Positions 10,035 through 18,552 are shown, counted from the stretch's first letter. The stretch is 64,000 bases of DNA from [Erwinia] mediterraneensis (GCF_900604315.1 NZ_LR026978.1:3220005-3284004), one strand, 5' to 3'. Program-made: numbers and translations. Notes: generated by a model not told the origin, from the letters alone.

Positions 10035-11180
10035 CTAATTTTTGCTCGCGCCAGGCAACCATTCGAAGCCCCAGCCATAATGCTTATCCAGCGATTTCCG
10101 GTCGCGGAAGAAGCTGTTAAGCCGTTCAACCTTGATGTCGCCATCCACATTCTTTAATCGGGCGATAGCTGCGACATTCTTGCGTTCACTGCCATTAACC
10201 AGGGTGGAACTGACAGGGGGCTGGTCAGGGGTATAGATAGTGATAGTGGCATTCGCGCCTTGCCAGTTATCTGTACCGCCGTAGATGAAGCTGTAAATCA
10301 GAACTTCATCAATTTCCTGCCAGTGACTGCCGTTGATAAAAAGCCATTCGCCATCCTGGTCGTCACCCCCTCGCTGATCTTTGGGTAACAACATAAAGGG
10401 CGGTTTGTCGTAATTGCCGGCAAATTTACTGAGCGCTTCAACCGCACTTTTGTTGCCATTTTTAAAACGAATAAATGCAGCAATATCCAGATCCACCGGT
10501 GCTTTATGCTGGCCCTGCTGCCAGGAGAGATTGATCCTGATGCGTCCGAAGTCCTTTCTCTTTTCGAGATGGATGCTCGGGTTATCCTGCGTCAACCGGG
10601 TATTTTTCGGGGATGCATCGGCAAGCATTGCGGGCGTTTCGCTCTGAACAGGGAGGGCAGCAACAGGACGGCTATGGCAGGTAAACCACCACCAGGCGAG
10701 TGCCAGTAACAGCAATAGCAACAGTAATAGCAGCCACGGTAGAAAGGAGCGCCGTCGCGGCAACGGAGCCAGCATGACGGGGACATCCTGGTGTGGGATT
10801 ACCCAGTTAATTAATACGGGTTCGCCACCGACGGCATAACAGGTCAGTGCCGGTGAATGAGCGAGCAATGTTTGCAGCGCCTGAGCCGGTTTTGTTTCCC
10901 CGCGGGCGGCAAGCTGTTCGATCAGCCCTGCAACAGTATTCTGATACTGCTGGCGCTTGCTCTCTACCTTGAGCTGTTCATTGTCACTCAGTGCGGACTG
11001 TGGTATGGCAAGTCCTTGTCGTGCAGTCCACCACTCCAGATCCCCTTCGGCATTACGACGTGCCGTTGCATAAAGCAACGCAAGGGAAGAGGGAAGATAA
11101 CGGTGAATAAGTGCGACCGTTTCCTCATAAGTGGCGAGGGTAGCATCATCAATTGGCGCTGATCGTGTTAATCGTTGCAT
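10035..11180 (-). CDS. Membrane-anchored TerD-like domain protein
   Basis: This is a 381-residue protein. Residues 1-140 form a SrfA-like module (note CYAVGGEPVLINW at 114-126). A basic PRRR at 141-144 precedes one membrane segment (about 147-166, almost all Leu). Residues about 210-378 form a TerD/stress-protein domain: VDLDIAAFI, a DNWQGANATITIY strand, and the usual C-terminal FRDRKSLDKHYGWGFEWLPG. TerD proteins normally bind calcium and act in the cytoplasm. By the positive-inside rule this domain would lie in the periplasm, which is unusual. It is the first large gene of the srf operon, 49 bp before srfA. A calcium-sensing role is inferred from the family, not shown here. Confidence 0.75.
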   Translation of the reverse strand: MQRLTRSAPIDDATLATYEETVALIHRYLPSSLALLYATARRNAEGDLEWWTARQGLAIPQSALSDNEQLKVESKRQQYQNTVAGLIEQLAARGETKPAQALQTLLAHSPALTCYAVGGEPVLINWVIPHQDVPVMLAPLPRRRSFLPWLLLLLLLLLLALAWWWFTCHSRPVAALPVQSETPAMLADASPKNTRLTQDNPSIHLEKRKDFGRIRINLSWQQGQHKAPVDLDIAAFIRFKNGNKSAVEALSKFAGNYDKPPFMLLPKDQRGGDDQDGEWLFINGSHWQEIDEVLIYSFIYGGTDNWQGANATITIYTPDQPPVSSTLVNGSERKNVAAIARLKNVDGDIKVERLNSFFRDRKSLDKHYGWGFEWLPGASKN

Positions 11181-11300
11181 AGCCCGGATTCATCGTTGTC
11201 ATTAGCATCAGACGCTGAGCAGCAAAGTGAGTCACTGCTATCACGTGGTCTGCTTCAGGCAAAGTAGCGACCCTACAGGGCCACCACGCAAAGGGTGTGT

Positions 11301-11783
11301 TTACTGCAGCGCATTGGCTTGCTCAAGCGCGGCGACGCGTTTTTTGGCTTCAGCAATTTTCTTTTCAATAGCGGCAATTTCACTGGCGTTGCCGGCTTGC
11401 CGGGACTGGCGTTGCAACGCCTGCAGTTGTTGTATTTCTTGTTGGCGCTGCTGGTTATTAACTTTGCCTGAGCGGAGTTTTTTAAGTGTTTGTGCCAGAT
11501 CGGATTGCGCCGCTGTTAACCTGGCTTGTTCATCGGCCAGTTTCTTACGTGAGGCTTGCTCTCTTTTTTGGGTATCAGCAAGATCCTGTTGCGCGATTTT
11601 ATTATCCCGCCGACTTTGCAATATCTGGCGCTCCTGCTCGTCGATTTTTTGTCGGTATCCACCAGAGGTAGCGCAGCTCAGCTTGGTAATAAAGCCAGGA
11701 TCCTGAGCATGTAAATCGCAGTCATGAGGCGATGTCGCGCATCCTGCAAGCAATACTGAAGTGAGTAGTACGTATTTTCTCAT
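11301..11783 (-). CDS. Small coiled-coil lipoprotein
   Basis: The ORF is open from 11795, but the start at 11783 (MRKYVLL) gives a normal lipoprotein signal with lipobox LAGC; the Shine-Dalgarno is weak either way. The mature protein (about 145 residues) is rich in Gln, Lys, Arg and Ala. It is probably coiled coil for most of its length, with heptad-like stretches around QKIDEQERQILQSRRDNK and in the last 60 residues. No named family is recognised. It lies between the glycine-zipper lipoprotein and the TerD-like gene on the same strand, 120 bp before the latter. With Ser/Thr after the lipid cysteine (CATS) rather than Asp, outer-membrane sorting is likely. Confidence 0.65.
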   Translation of the reverse strand: MRKYVLLTSVLLAGCATSPHDCDLHAQDPGFITKLSCATSGGYRQKIDEQERQILQSRRDNKIAQQDLADTQKREQASRKKLADEQARLTAAQSDLAQTLKKLRSGKVNNQQRQQEIQQLQALQRQSRQAGNASEIAAIEKKIAEAKKRVAALEQANALQ

Positions 11784-11840
11784 GAAGTAACCCATGAATT
11801 GAATGCTGAGTAAAATGTCGGGTATAACAACAGGGGATAC

Positions 11841-11864
11841 AGGGCCGGAAATAATTCCGGCCCT
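11841..11864 (-). terminator. Strong hairpin after the glycine-zipper gene
   Basis: A perfect 10-bp stem (AGGGCCGGAA / TTCCGGCCCT) closes a 4-nt ATAA loop and begins 6 nt after the stop of the gene ending at 11871. The run after it on the minus strand is not U-rich, so it may be a partial terminator or an mRNA-stabilising structure that lowers expression of the downstream operon. The hairpin is read directly; its role is inferred. Confidence 0.5.
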
Positions 11865-11870
11865 GGTTTA

Positions 11871-12611
11871 TCAACCCAGAGAAATAGCCTGGCGTTGGTT
11901 GTACAAACCATCCGCTTCTGATTCCAGAACGCGAATCTGGCTATTAAGCTGGCTGTACTCGGTATTCAGCGTTTTCAGTCTGGCTTTCTCCGTTGCGCTG
12001 GATGTTTTTTGCTCCTTCAGCGCTACTTGATAAGCCGCGCTTTTTTCTTTCATGACCTTGATTTTGTCTTTCATGACTTTAATGTTGGCATCTACCTGCG
12101 CCAGTTCTTTATTGGCCCCGGCCTTATCAAAGCCAGCCTTATCTTTCTGCAGGCTAATTTTGGTCAGTGTGGCATGGTTATCGCGGATAACCTCTTTCAT
12201 CGCGGTGGTTGTTTTCGCTAAGTCAGCAGTATCTTTGCTGATGTCTTTATCCATCGCCTGCAGGCGATCGGCGGTAGTGGCATAATCTTTTTTCAGACTG
12301 TCCAGGTAGTAGTTTGTTGCCAGACCAGCAACACATCCGGCAGCGCCGCCCGCAGCAGCCCCGACTAAGGCTTGCTTGCTGTTTCCGGCCAAAGCCCCTG
12401 CCACTGCGCCAATACCGGCACCCGCCAGCGCGCCGACACCACAGCCCTGGGCTGCGGAGCTGCTAAAGAACTGGGATTGCTCGCCGCTGGTCAGACGTGG
12501 ATCGGGTTTGGTGCCAGATAACAGAGAGCTGCCTGTATTGGCACAACCACCGAGAAGAAAGGTCAGAGAAACAAGAAGACAGGTTGCACTACGCTTAAAC
12601 TTCTTTGCCAT
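11871..12611 (-). CDS. Glycine-zipper, coiled-coil lipoprotein
   Basis: This is a 246-residue protein with a lipoprotein signal (lipobox LGGC near residue 23). After a short Ser-rich linker comes a glycine-zipper segment (about 58-97) with repeated GAGIGAVAGALAG-like and GAAAGGAAG patterns. Such segments insert into or across the outer membrane in other enterobacterial lipoproteins. The remainder (about 100-240) is a long charged helical region with heptads, probably coiled coil. A clear AAGGA lies just before the ATG. It is the promoter-proximal gene of the srf block, followed by a strong hairpin. Possible role: outer-membrane anchor or pore for the srf system (inference). Confidence 0.7.
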   Translation of the reverse strand: MAKKFKRSATCLLVSLTFLLGGCANTGSSLLSGTKPDPRLTSGEQSQFFSSSAAQGCGVGALAGAGIGAVAGALAGNSKQALVGAAAGGAAGCVAGLATNYYLDSLKKDYATTADRLQAMDKDISKDTADLAKTTTAMKEVIRDNHATLTKISLQKDKAGFDKAGANKELAQVDANIKVMKDKIKVMKEKSAAYQVALKEQKTSSATEKARLKTLNTEYSQLNSQIRVLESEADGLYNQRQAISLG

Positions 12612-13378
12612 TATTTTATCCTTAAATTATCGCATGGAGCAGCGTAGAGAAAGTGTGCTGTCCATCGACACTATTGCTGTAATAAATTTTTTTAAACACG
12701 AGGCGTTTATCTTTTTTGCAGCATAAAGCTCAATTTATAGCCGCTGCAGAGGATAAAGATCTTCAGACCATTATTTCTGTTTCCACCGCTTAACGGCACG
12801 GAGAACATGCGTGATGCACCAGGGTCCTGAAAACGCTACATGGATATCGGCAGGGAAATCTGAATCTTTAGTGCTGGAAAGCAAATAAAATAGTAGTGGA
12901 CATTGCACTAATGTTCTTGTTTGCTGGTTTAACCTGTAACAGGTTATGGCGTCAATATCTTTTTCTTATGCAATCTTTGCATGCAGAATGTGTACGAGCC
13001 AGAAACCTGACAGACTATAACCGAACAATCGCGAATTAATGCCTGAAGGCTGCCACACGTAATGAAAGCAGAAAATCAGCGGGTGTTGTGACATTAATCA
13101 CTGAAAAGTTGAGCGTAACATTACTTTGCCTTCAGCAATCCAGAGCCCTCTGCAAAAATACTATTCATACTGTTATGTTTTAGCGTTAAGTGAAATTTAA
13201 ACATTTTTAGGGCATATATTATCCTGCTGATTGCATCAGCGAACGACAAAATTTTATGGCTCTGGCATTTTAGTTTTCTATTTATGAAAAGGAGTAATAA
13301 AAATTATGAAGGGTGATAATTGCCGGAAAAATGTGGTTTTCGCCCTGCTTTGCTAAGTGAATACAGGCTAATAAAACA
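12612..13378. other. Long AT-rich intergenic region upstream of the srf operon
   Basis: About 770 bp without a convincing gene. It is clearly more AT-rich than its flanks and has scattered A/T tracts, as expected for an H-NS-bound regulatory region. It holds a perfect 7-bp inverted repeat at 12930-12946 (TAACCTG-TAA-CAGGTTA), which could be an operator. The promoter of the leftward srf operon should lie in the first 200 bp. A 16-codon ORF at 13306-13356 has a poorly spaced AAAAGGAG and is not called. I see no tRNA or known small RNA. Confidence 0.5.
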
Positions 13379-13406
13379 AAAACCCACGCAATAGCGTGGA
13401 TTTTTA
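13379..13406. terminator. Bidirectional terminator after ychF
   Basis: The stem CCACGC / GCGTGG (13384-13389, 13394-13399) with loop AATA is flanked by an A tract on the left and a T tract on the right. It can therefore end transcription leaving ychF leftward as well as any rightward transcript. Confidence 0.75.
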
Positions 13407-13422
13407 TAATATTCATCAGTGA

Positions 13423-13448
13423 TTATGCAATCTGATGAGATTGCATAA
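13423..13448. repeat. Perfect 10-bp inverted repeat at the ychF 3' end
   Basis: TTATGCAATC and GATTGCATAA are separated by TGATGA. It sits 15 nt downstream of the ychF stop and before the terminator hairpin. It may be an mRNA 3'-end stem-loop or a protein-binding dyad. Only the symmetry is certain. Confidence 0.5.
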
Positions 13449-13462
13449 AACAACCGGGCCAA

Positions 13463-14554
13463 TCAGACGTTAAACAGGAAGTTCATTACATCGCCATCTT
13501 TCACGATGTACTCTTTACCTTCAGAACGCATTTTACCGGCCTCTTTGGCGCCTTGCTCGCCTTTATAAGCGATAAAATCATCAAAGGCGATGGTTTGGGC
13601 GCGGATAAAGCCTTTCTCGAAGTCGGTATGAATTTTACCAGCCGCCTGCGGCGCCGTTGCGCCTACCGGAATGGTCCAGGCACGCACTTCTTTCACGCCA
13701 GCAGTGAAGTAGGTCTGCAGACTCAGCAGGGCGTAACCGGCACGAATTACACGGTTAAGACCTGGCTCTTCCAGACCCAGTTCGGCCATAAATTCGTCGC
13801 GCTCTTCATCGTCCAGCTCAGCGATATCTGACTCTACGGCCGCGCAAACCGGTACGACGACAGAACCTTCCTGCCCGGCAATCGCCCGCACCTGGTCGAG
13901 ATAAGGGTTGTTCTCGAAACCATCTTCGTTCACGTTGGCGATATACATAGTCGGCTTCAGCGTCAGGAAGCTCAGGTAGCGGATTGCCGCTTTTTCATCT
14001 GCATCCAGCTTCAGCGAGCGCAGCATGCCGGCGTTTTCCAGGTGCGGCAAACATTTCTCCAGCGCAGCCAGCTCGACTTTGGCGTCTTTATCGCCGCCTT
14101 TGGCCTTCTTCTGCACGCGCTGAATCGCACGTTCGCAGGTTTCAAGATCAGAGAGCGCCAGCTCGGTATTGATAACATCAATATCCTCTGCCGGATTCAC
14201 TTTACCCGCAACGTGAATAATATTGTCATTCTCAAAGCAGCGCACCACGTGGCCGATCGCTTCGGTCTCACGGATGTTGGTCAGGAACTGGTTGCCCAGG
14301 CCTTCGCCTTTGGAAGCGCCTTTTACCAGGCCCGCGATATCCACGAACTCCATGGTGGTCGGCACCACGCGCTGCGGCTTCACAATCTCCGCCAGCTGGT
14401 CGAGGCGCGGATCCGGCATAGGTACGACGCCTGTATTGGGTTCAATGGTACAGAAGGGGAAGTTAGCCGCTTCGATGCCCGCTTTGGTCAGCGCATTGAA
14501 CAGGGTGGATTTACCGACGTTCGGCAGGCCCACAATACCGCATTTGAATCCCAT
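13463..14554 (-). CDS. ychF: Redox-regulated ATPase YchF (OLA1 family)
   Basis: This is a full-length 363-residue Obg-like ATPase. The P-loop GLPNVGKST is at about 8-16, the G3 region [10 protein letters not shown] at about 73-82, and the C-terminal TGS domain ends [12 protein letters not shown]. The family binds ATP in preference to GTP, associates with the ribosome and is involved in oxidative-stress control. It lies downstream of pth on the same strand, as in E. coli (pth-ychF). A bidirectional terminator follows. Confidence 0.97.
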   Translation of the reverse strand: MGFKCGIVGLPNVGKSTLFNALTKAGIEAANFPFCTIEPNTGVVPMPDPRLDQLAEIVKPQRVVPTTMEFVDIAGLVKGASKGEGLGNQFLTNIRETEAIGHVVRCFENDNIIHVAGKVNPAEDIDVINTELALSDLETCERAIQRVQKKAKGGDKDAKVELAALEKCLPHLENAGMLRSLKLDADEKAAIRYLSFLTLKPTMYIANVNEDGFENNPYLDQVRAIAGQEGSVVVPVCAAVESDIAELDDEERDEFMAELGLEEPGLNRVIRAGYALLSLQTYFTAGVKEVRAWTIPVGATAPQAAGKIHTDFEKGFIRAQTIAFDDFIAYKGEQGAKEAGKMRSEGKEYIVKDGDVMNFLFNV

Positions 14555-14672
14555 GGTTAAATCACCTTTCTAACTTGGTGTGCAAAGCAGGGTGAGGTGC
14601 TTTGACGGAAACGAAAATAAAATTTCGCGCATTATACACAGAATTATGAACGCAATGGCGCGGAAATCACAG

Positions 14673-15263
14673 TTAGCTGGCGCCTGCTTTAAACGCATGC
14701 AGCCGATTCATCGCTTTTATCCGATCTTCTTTCAGCCAGAGCTCGGTGCAGCGCGCCGCTTCATCAATGGCATCATCAATCAGCTTCTGCTCGCTGAGAG
14801 GCGGTTTACCTAACACGAAACCGGTCACCAGATGGCGATCGCCGGGATGGCCGATACCGATACGCAGGCGATGGAAATTATTGTTATTGCCCAGCTTGCT
14901 GATGATATCTTTCAGCCCGTTATGGCCGCCATGACCGCCACCTTGCTTAAATTTAGCCACGCCCGGCGGCAGATCCAGCTCATCATGCGCCACCAGAATC
15001 TCTTCCGGGGCGAAGCGATAAAAACTCGTCATGGCCGCTACCGCTTTACCACTCAGATTCATAAAGGTGGTAGGGACCAGCAGACGCACATCCTGGCCCG
15101 CCAGCGTCAGGCGCGCGGTATAGCCAAAAAATTTGGCTTCTTCTTTCAGCGACACGCGCTGGCGTTCCGCCAGTAAATCTACATACCAGGCTCCCGCGTT
15201 ATGGCGCGTTGCCGCATATTCGGCGCCCGGGTTCGCCAGGCCGACAATCAGTTTAATCGACAC
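14673..15263 (-). CDS. pth: Peptidyl-tRNA hydrolase
   Basis: This is a 196-residue enzyme of normal length. It cleaves the ester bond of peptidyl-tRNAs that drop off ribosomes, recycling tRNA. Family signatures are present: [19 protein letters not shown] (catalytic His in RHNAG), [24 protein letters not shown] (catalytic Asp) and [12 protein letters not shown]. It is co-directional with ychF, 118 bp apart. Divergently upstream is a MerR-type gene; in E. coli the neighbour here is ychH, so that gene appears inserted in the pth-ychH gap. Confidence 0.97.
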   Translation of the reverse strand: MSIKLIVGLANPGAEYAATRHNAGAWYVDLLAERQRVSLKEEAKFFGYTARLTLAGQDVRLLVPTTFMNLSGKAVAAMTSFYRFAPEEILVAHDELDLPPGVAKFKQGGGHGGHNGLKDIISKLGNNNNFHRLRIGIGHPGDRHLVTGFVLGKPPLSEQKLIDDAIDEAARCTELWLKEDRIKAMNRLHAFKAGAS

Positions 15264-15455
15264 GTTATTATTCCTGAAAAGCGCTAAATTCGCGGCATAG
15301 TGTACTGTGATGCCAGGCTAATCACAAAGCGCGACAGCCAGGCTTCACCCGGGGGAGCGTCGATAAACGCTGTTCCTGTAAGCCGCACCGCCAGAATTAA
15401 CTTCTTACACCGGGAAAACGGCTTCTGTAGAGTAGCCATTTTTTACCCTTGCGAC

Positions 15456-15486
15456 TTGACCCTCACGTTACGTAAGACATCACACT
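15456..15486 (+). promoter_or_regulatory. MerR-type promoter with dyad in an elongated spacer
   Basis: A TTGACC -35 element (15456-15461) is followed by the dyad CTCACGT-T-ACGTAAG (15462-15476, 6 of 7 arm positions paired). A -10-like CACACT begins 19 bp after the -35 (15481-15486). MerR regulators typically bind a dyad between -35 and -10 elements with a 19-bp spacer and untwist the DNA. The sequence fits autoregulation of the MerR gene starting at 15522. The -10 match is weak. Confidence 0.55.
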
Positions 15487-15521
15487 TCGCCATGAAGCAG
15501 CAAAACAGGAGACGCGACAAC

Positions 15522-16562
15522 ATGTTGATACAGGTAGGCGAACTGGCCCGGCGTGCCGGGATCACCGTTCGTACATTACATCACTACGAGTCGCAGGGCC
15601 TGCTGCTGCCTTCGGCCCGCACTGAAGCAGGTTACCGGCTTTACAACGCCCGCGATGTGGAGCGCCTGCATACAATCCAGGCATTGACCCACATGGGACT
15701 GAGCCTGGCTGAAGTGCGCGCCTGTCTGGAGAACCATTCGGTTGCTCTGACCGACATTATCGATCAGCAAATCGCCATGCTGAACAGTCAGATTTCACGC
15801 CTCTCCAGGTTGCGTGAAAGACTGCAGGCTTTGCAGAGCGATTTGAAGATGGGGCAGGAGCCGAATCTCTCTGAATGGCTAACCACACTGGAGTTGATGA
15901 AAATGTACGATCGTTGGTTCAGTAAAGTAGAGCTGGATACGCTGCCTTTTGCCCGCAAAGATCCGGCGCGGGAAAATGAATGGCGGCAGCTGGTGCAGCA
16001 GGTAAAGCAGTTAATGGCACAAAAAATCCCGCCGGAGCAGCTGCAGGCACAGCGCCTTGCTACCCGCTGGATGGAGATGCTGGAACGTGATACTGCAGGC
16101 AAGCCCGATTTCCTGACGCGGCTGAACGAAATGCACGCTAAAGAGACGCAGATGCAGGCGCAAACCGGCATCACCTCAGAGGTTCAGGCATACGTGACAC
16201 GGGCATTTGCGGAGTCGAAGCTGGCGATCTACCAGCGCTACCTTAGCCCTGATGAGTACCGCTACACGCGCGCTCACTACTTTGATCGCATGATGGAATG
16301 GCCGCCGCTGGTGGCAAAACTGCATGCAGCGCGGGCAAAGGGAGTCGATCCGGCAAGTGAAGAAGCGAAGGCGCTTGCGGCGCAATGGCTTGCGCTTTTC
16401 ACTTCTTTTGCCGGGGAGAATCCGCAAACGCATCAGAAATTTCGCGAGGCGATGAGCAGGGAGCCTGCGCTGACGGTAGGGACCTGGATGACCCCTGAGG
16501 TGCTGGGCTGGCTGCAGCAGGCAGTAGGTGCGCTGATGCAGAGTAAAGCAACAGCGCGTTAA
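15522..16562 (+). CDS. MerR family regulator with TipAS-like drug-binding domain
   Basis: The start at 15522 ([23 protein letters not shown]) has AGGAG just upstream; the open frame further upstream has no family match. The protein has 346 residues. Residues 1-70 are a classic MerR winged helix ([28 protein letters not shown]), followed by the linker helix to about residue 125. The long C-terminal part is all-helical and resembles TipAS-type ligand-binding domains, which sense thiopeptides or other hydrophobic drugs. No efflux or enzyme gene is co-transcribed, so the regulon is unknown. The 19-bp-spaced promoter upstream suggests it activates its own gene. It is divergent from pth and not part of the E. 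coli arrangement. Confidence 0.85.
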   Translation: MLIQVGELARRAGITVRTLHHYESQGLLLPSARTEAGYRLYNARDVERLHTIQALTHMGLSLAEVRACLENHSVALTDIIDQQIAMLNSQISRLSRLRERLQALQSDLKMGQEPNLSEWLTTLELMKMYDRWFSKVELDTLPFARKDPARENEWRQLVQQVKQLMAQKIPPEQLQAQRLATRWMEMLERDTAGKPDFLTRLNEMHAKETQMQAQTGITSEVQAYVTRAFAESKLAIYQRYLSPDEYRYTRAHYFDRMMEWPPLVAKLHAARAKGVDPASEEAKALAAQWLALFTSFAGENPQTHQKFREAMSREPALTVGTWMTPEVLGWLQQAVGALMQSKATAR

Positions 16563-16907
16563 GGTAAGAATTCGGGGCGGCTCATGGGCTGAACCCGCAG
16601 CAAGGAAATAGCAGAGGGCCCAGGGAAGGGCTTCCCGTCTGCACAGGCCACGGCTTCCTGCCCCTGTCAGCAGGGGCGTGGTGTACGTCGGGACGGGAAG
16701 GAGCACAAAGGCTGATAAAACGTAATGATAACTTGACGTGATTAATCATTTTCTATCGAAATCAACAGGCTGCAGTAAAGATTTGTCAAAGTTTGTTGGC
16801 GGAGTGTGATCCTGTACGCAATTAATTTGCCGGTCATCTCCTAAGCTTATGGCTATTAACATTATGTGCTCTGGACTCGCCGAGGCTTATAAGGAAAGGA
16901 GGTTACG
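16563..16907. other. Intergenic region merR-ychH
   Basis: About 345 bp. The left half is GC-rich and dominated by a palindromic element (16631-16700). The right half is AT-rich and should carry the ychH promoter. A strong AAGGAGG Shine-Dalgarno lies 5 nt before the ychH ATG. No gene is supported here. Confidence 0.5.
16631..16700. repeat. 70-bp nested palindromic element
   Basis: Nested inverted repeats share one axis. The outer arms are CTTCCCGTC / GACGGGAAG (16631-16639, 16692-16700). A middle pair CCACG / CGTGG is at 16648-16652 and 16677-16681. The core is GCCCCTG-TCAG-CAGGGGC (16660-16677). It lacks a T tract, so it is not a typical terminator. It may be a REP-like or small palindromic repeat unit; only one copy is seen in this window. 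Confidence 0.5.
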
Positions 16908-17195
16908 ATGAAACGTCACCATGCACGTTATGCTGGCAACTGCCTGATGGTTCTGGGATTAGCCACGATGATTGCAGGGGTTGGTTATGCCATCATCAAT
17001 CAGCTGCCTTCGCTCCACTTGCCGCAGTTTTTAGCGCACGCAGCGATGTTCGGCATCTTTATTGGCGCGCTGCTCTGGCTGACCGGTGCACGTATCAGCG
17101 GGCGTGAACGGGTGGAAGACCGCTACTACTGGCTACGCCATTTTGGTGATAAGCGCTGCCGTCGCGCTTCCCATCAGCGTCAGCGTCACGGCTGA
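16908..17195 (+). CDS. ychH: YchH family stress-induced membrane protein
   Basis: This is a 95-residue protein with two membrane segments (about 12-30 and 42-62): a NCLMVLGLATMIAGVGYAI stretch and then FLAHAAMFGIFIGALLWLTGARISGRE. That pattern and the position near pth identify YchH. In E. coli YchH is linked to stress survival and biofilm formation, but its activity is unknown. The tail is very basic and His/Arg-rich. Its last 10 bp overlap the convergent diguanylate cyclase gene. Confidence 0.85.
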   Translation: MKRHHARYAGNCLMVLGLATMIAGVGYAIINQLPSLHLPQFLAHAAMFGIFIGALLWLTGARISGRERVEDRYYWLRHFGDKRCRRASHQRQRHG

Positions 17196-18355
17196 GCCAG
17201 CGGTGTGAGCGGCACGCTAAACGACGGGTAGTATTCCGTGCGATTGCGACCGCTGGCTTTCGCACGGTAAAGCGACTCATCCGCTCGCGCCATCAGCACC
17301 AGAAAACGCTGCTCCTGGGCATCGCTGGTCGCCAGGCCGATGCTGACGGAATAACGGATCTCTTCCGGCATAGACAGCAGGGTTGCGTTGCGAATTTGTT
17401 CACACACCAGCAGAGCCTGTTGTCCATCCAGCGCCAGAACAGCAGCAAACTCCTCGCCACCCAGACGGGCAAAGTGTGCCTCTTTCGGCAGCCGTTTTCT
17501 CACCACCTCGCAAAAATCGATCAGTACCTGATCCCCTTTCTGATGACCGTAACGATCGTTGATGCTTTTAAAATGGTCGAGGTCAAACAGCACCACACTA
17601 AAAGGTTGCTGGCGACGCGCACAGCTGGCGGCCAGTTTCTCCGCCTGATCGAGCAGGGCGCGGCGATTGCCGACCCCGGTTAAGGGATCGAGTAAAGAGG
17701 CGCGTTTGTGTGCAGTCTGGGTGCGTTCGTTAACCATAGCCAGAATCGTAAAGGCCAGGCCAATCACAAAGAGTATCGATTCCAGAATGACGTAAACCGA
17801 AAACAGCGAGCCGCCAATGGCGCCCGGTCGTGAGATGAGCTGGGCATCATCGAGAAAGATGCGCGCCACATGAAAACAGAGATGAATCCACAGCAGCAGT
17901 TGCCCGGGCCAGAAGGTAGCCCTGAGTGTCTCGCGCGCCTGCCAGAGCAGGCGGATCAGGGCAATGGTATAGAAGATACAGAACAGGCAAACGGCAACTA
18001 CCCGTTTTGGCTGTGCATAGTAAAAGTCAGGAAAACAGCACAGTAGCGCCCAGAGCAGAGCTCCGGCGAGCCAGCCGTAACGGTAGGCTTTACCGCAAAA
18101 GGTGCGGAAAGCATTCAGCAACAGGCCATACCCCAGCATGATAAGCGTGTTACCTACCATAACCGGGAGAAACTGCAAGCCAGTGCTGCGCAGACTGCTG
18201 AAGAATACCGACAGCAGGGTAAGAATCAGCGCAAGACAGGTAAAACCCAGCGTACGATCGCGCTGTGAACCAAACCAGGCAAAGATCAGGATGATACTGA
18301 GAAAGCCCAGCACATAGAGCTCGCAAACAAACAGAGTGTAAATATCGAGCGCCAT
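17186..18355 (-). CDS. Membrane-bound diguanylate cyclase (GGDEF)
   Basis: The protein has 389 residues. The N-terminal 210 hold about seven to eight membrane segments forming a MASE-like sensor. The GGDEF domain follows (about 217-380), with DPLTGVGNRR, FDLDHFKSINDRYGH and the active-site loop GGEEF at 299-303. All hallmarks of an active cyclase making c-di-GMP are present. The usual RxxD inhibitory site upstream of GGEEF is replaced by PKEA, so product inhibition may be absent. No EAL domain is present. It stands alone between ychH (convergent, overlapping by 10 bp) and prs. The signal sensed is unknown. Confidence 0.9.
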   Translation of the reverse strand: MALDIYTLFVCELYVLGFLSIILIFAWFGSQRDRTLGFTCLALILTLLSVFFSSLRSTGLQFLPVMVGNTLIMLGYGLLLNAFRTFCGKAYRYGWLAGALLWALLCCFPDFYYAQPKRVVAVCLFCIFYTIALIRLLWQARETLRATFWPGQLLLWIHLCFHVARIFLDDAQLISRPGAIGGSLFSVYVILESILFVIGLAFTILAMVNERTQTAHKRASLLDPLTGVGNRRALLDQAEKLAASCARRQQPFSVVLFDLDHFKSINDRYGHQKGDQVLIDFCEVVRKRLPKEAHFARLGGEEFAAVLALDGQQALLVCEQIRNATLLSMPEEIRYSVSIGLATSDAQEQRFLVLMARADESLYRAKASGRNRTEYYPSFSVPLTPLAQP

Positions 18356-18552
18356 GATGAGCCGATGTCCAGAAAAATTGCGTGCAAAATAGCACTAATT
18401 GTCTGGAATCCGGAACTACTAATATTGGTTTAAGATGAAAAGAGTGGAAGGCGCGGGTAACGGCCGTACAGACACTTTTTTATGGCGGGAAAACGCAGGG
18501 ATACCTGTAAATTATCAGCCAGAAAAGGCGGATCAGCAGCAAAATATGAGGC

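Noticed and set aside
1696-12611. Considered calling the srf block a type VI or type IV secretion locus
   Set aside because: No secretion ATPase, sheath, channel or pilin signature is present; the actin-fold and dynamin-like proteins do not match those systems.
13306-13356. 16-codon ORF with an upstream AAAAGGAG
   Set aside because: The Shine-Dalgarno is too far from the ATG (about 10-12 nt), the peptide has no hydrophobic or signal pattern, and it ends just before the ychF terminator.
16176-16706. Minus-strand frame across merR and the palindromic element
   Set aside because: Runs through conserved MerR coding sequence and repeat DNA; composition is a shadow.
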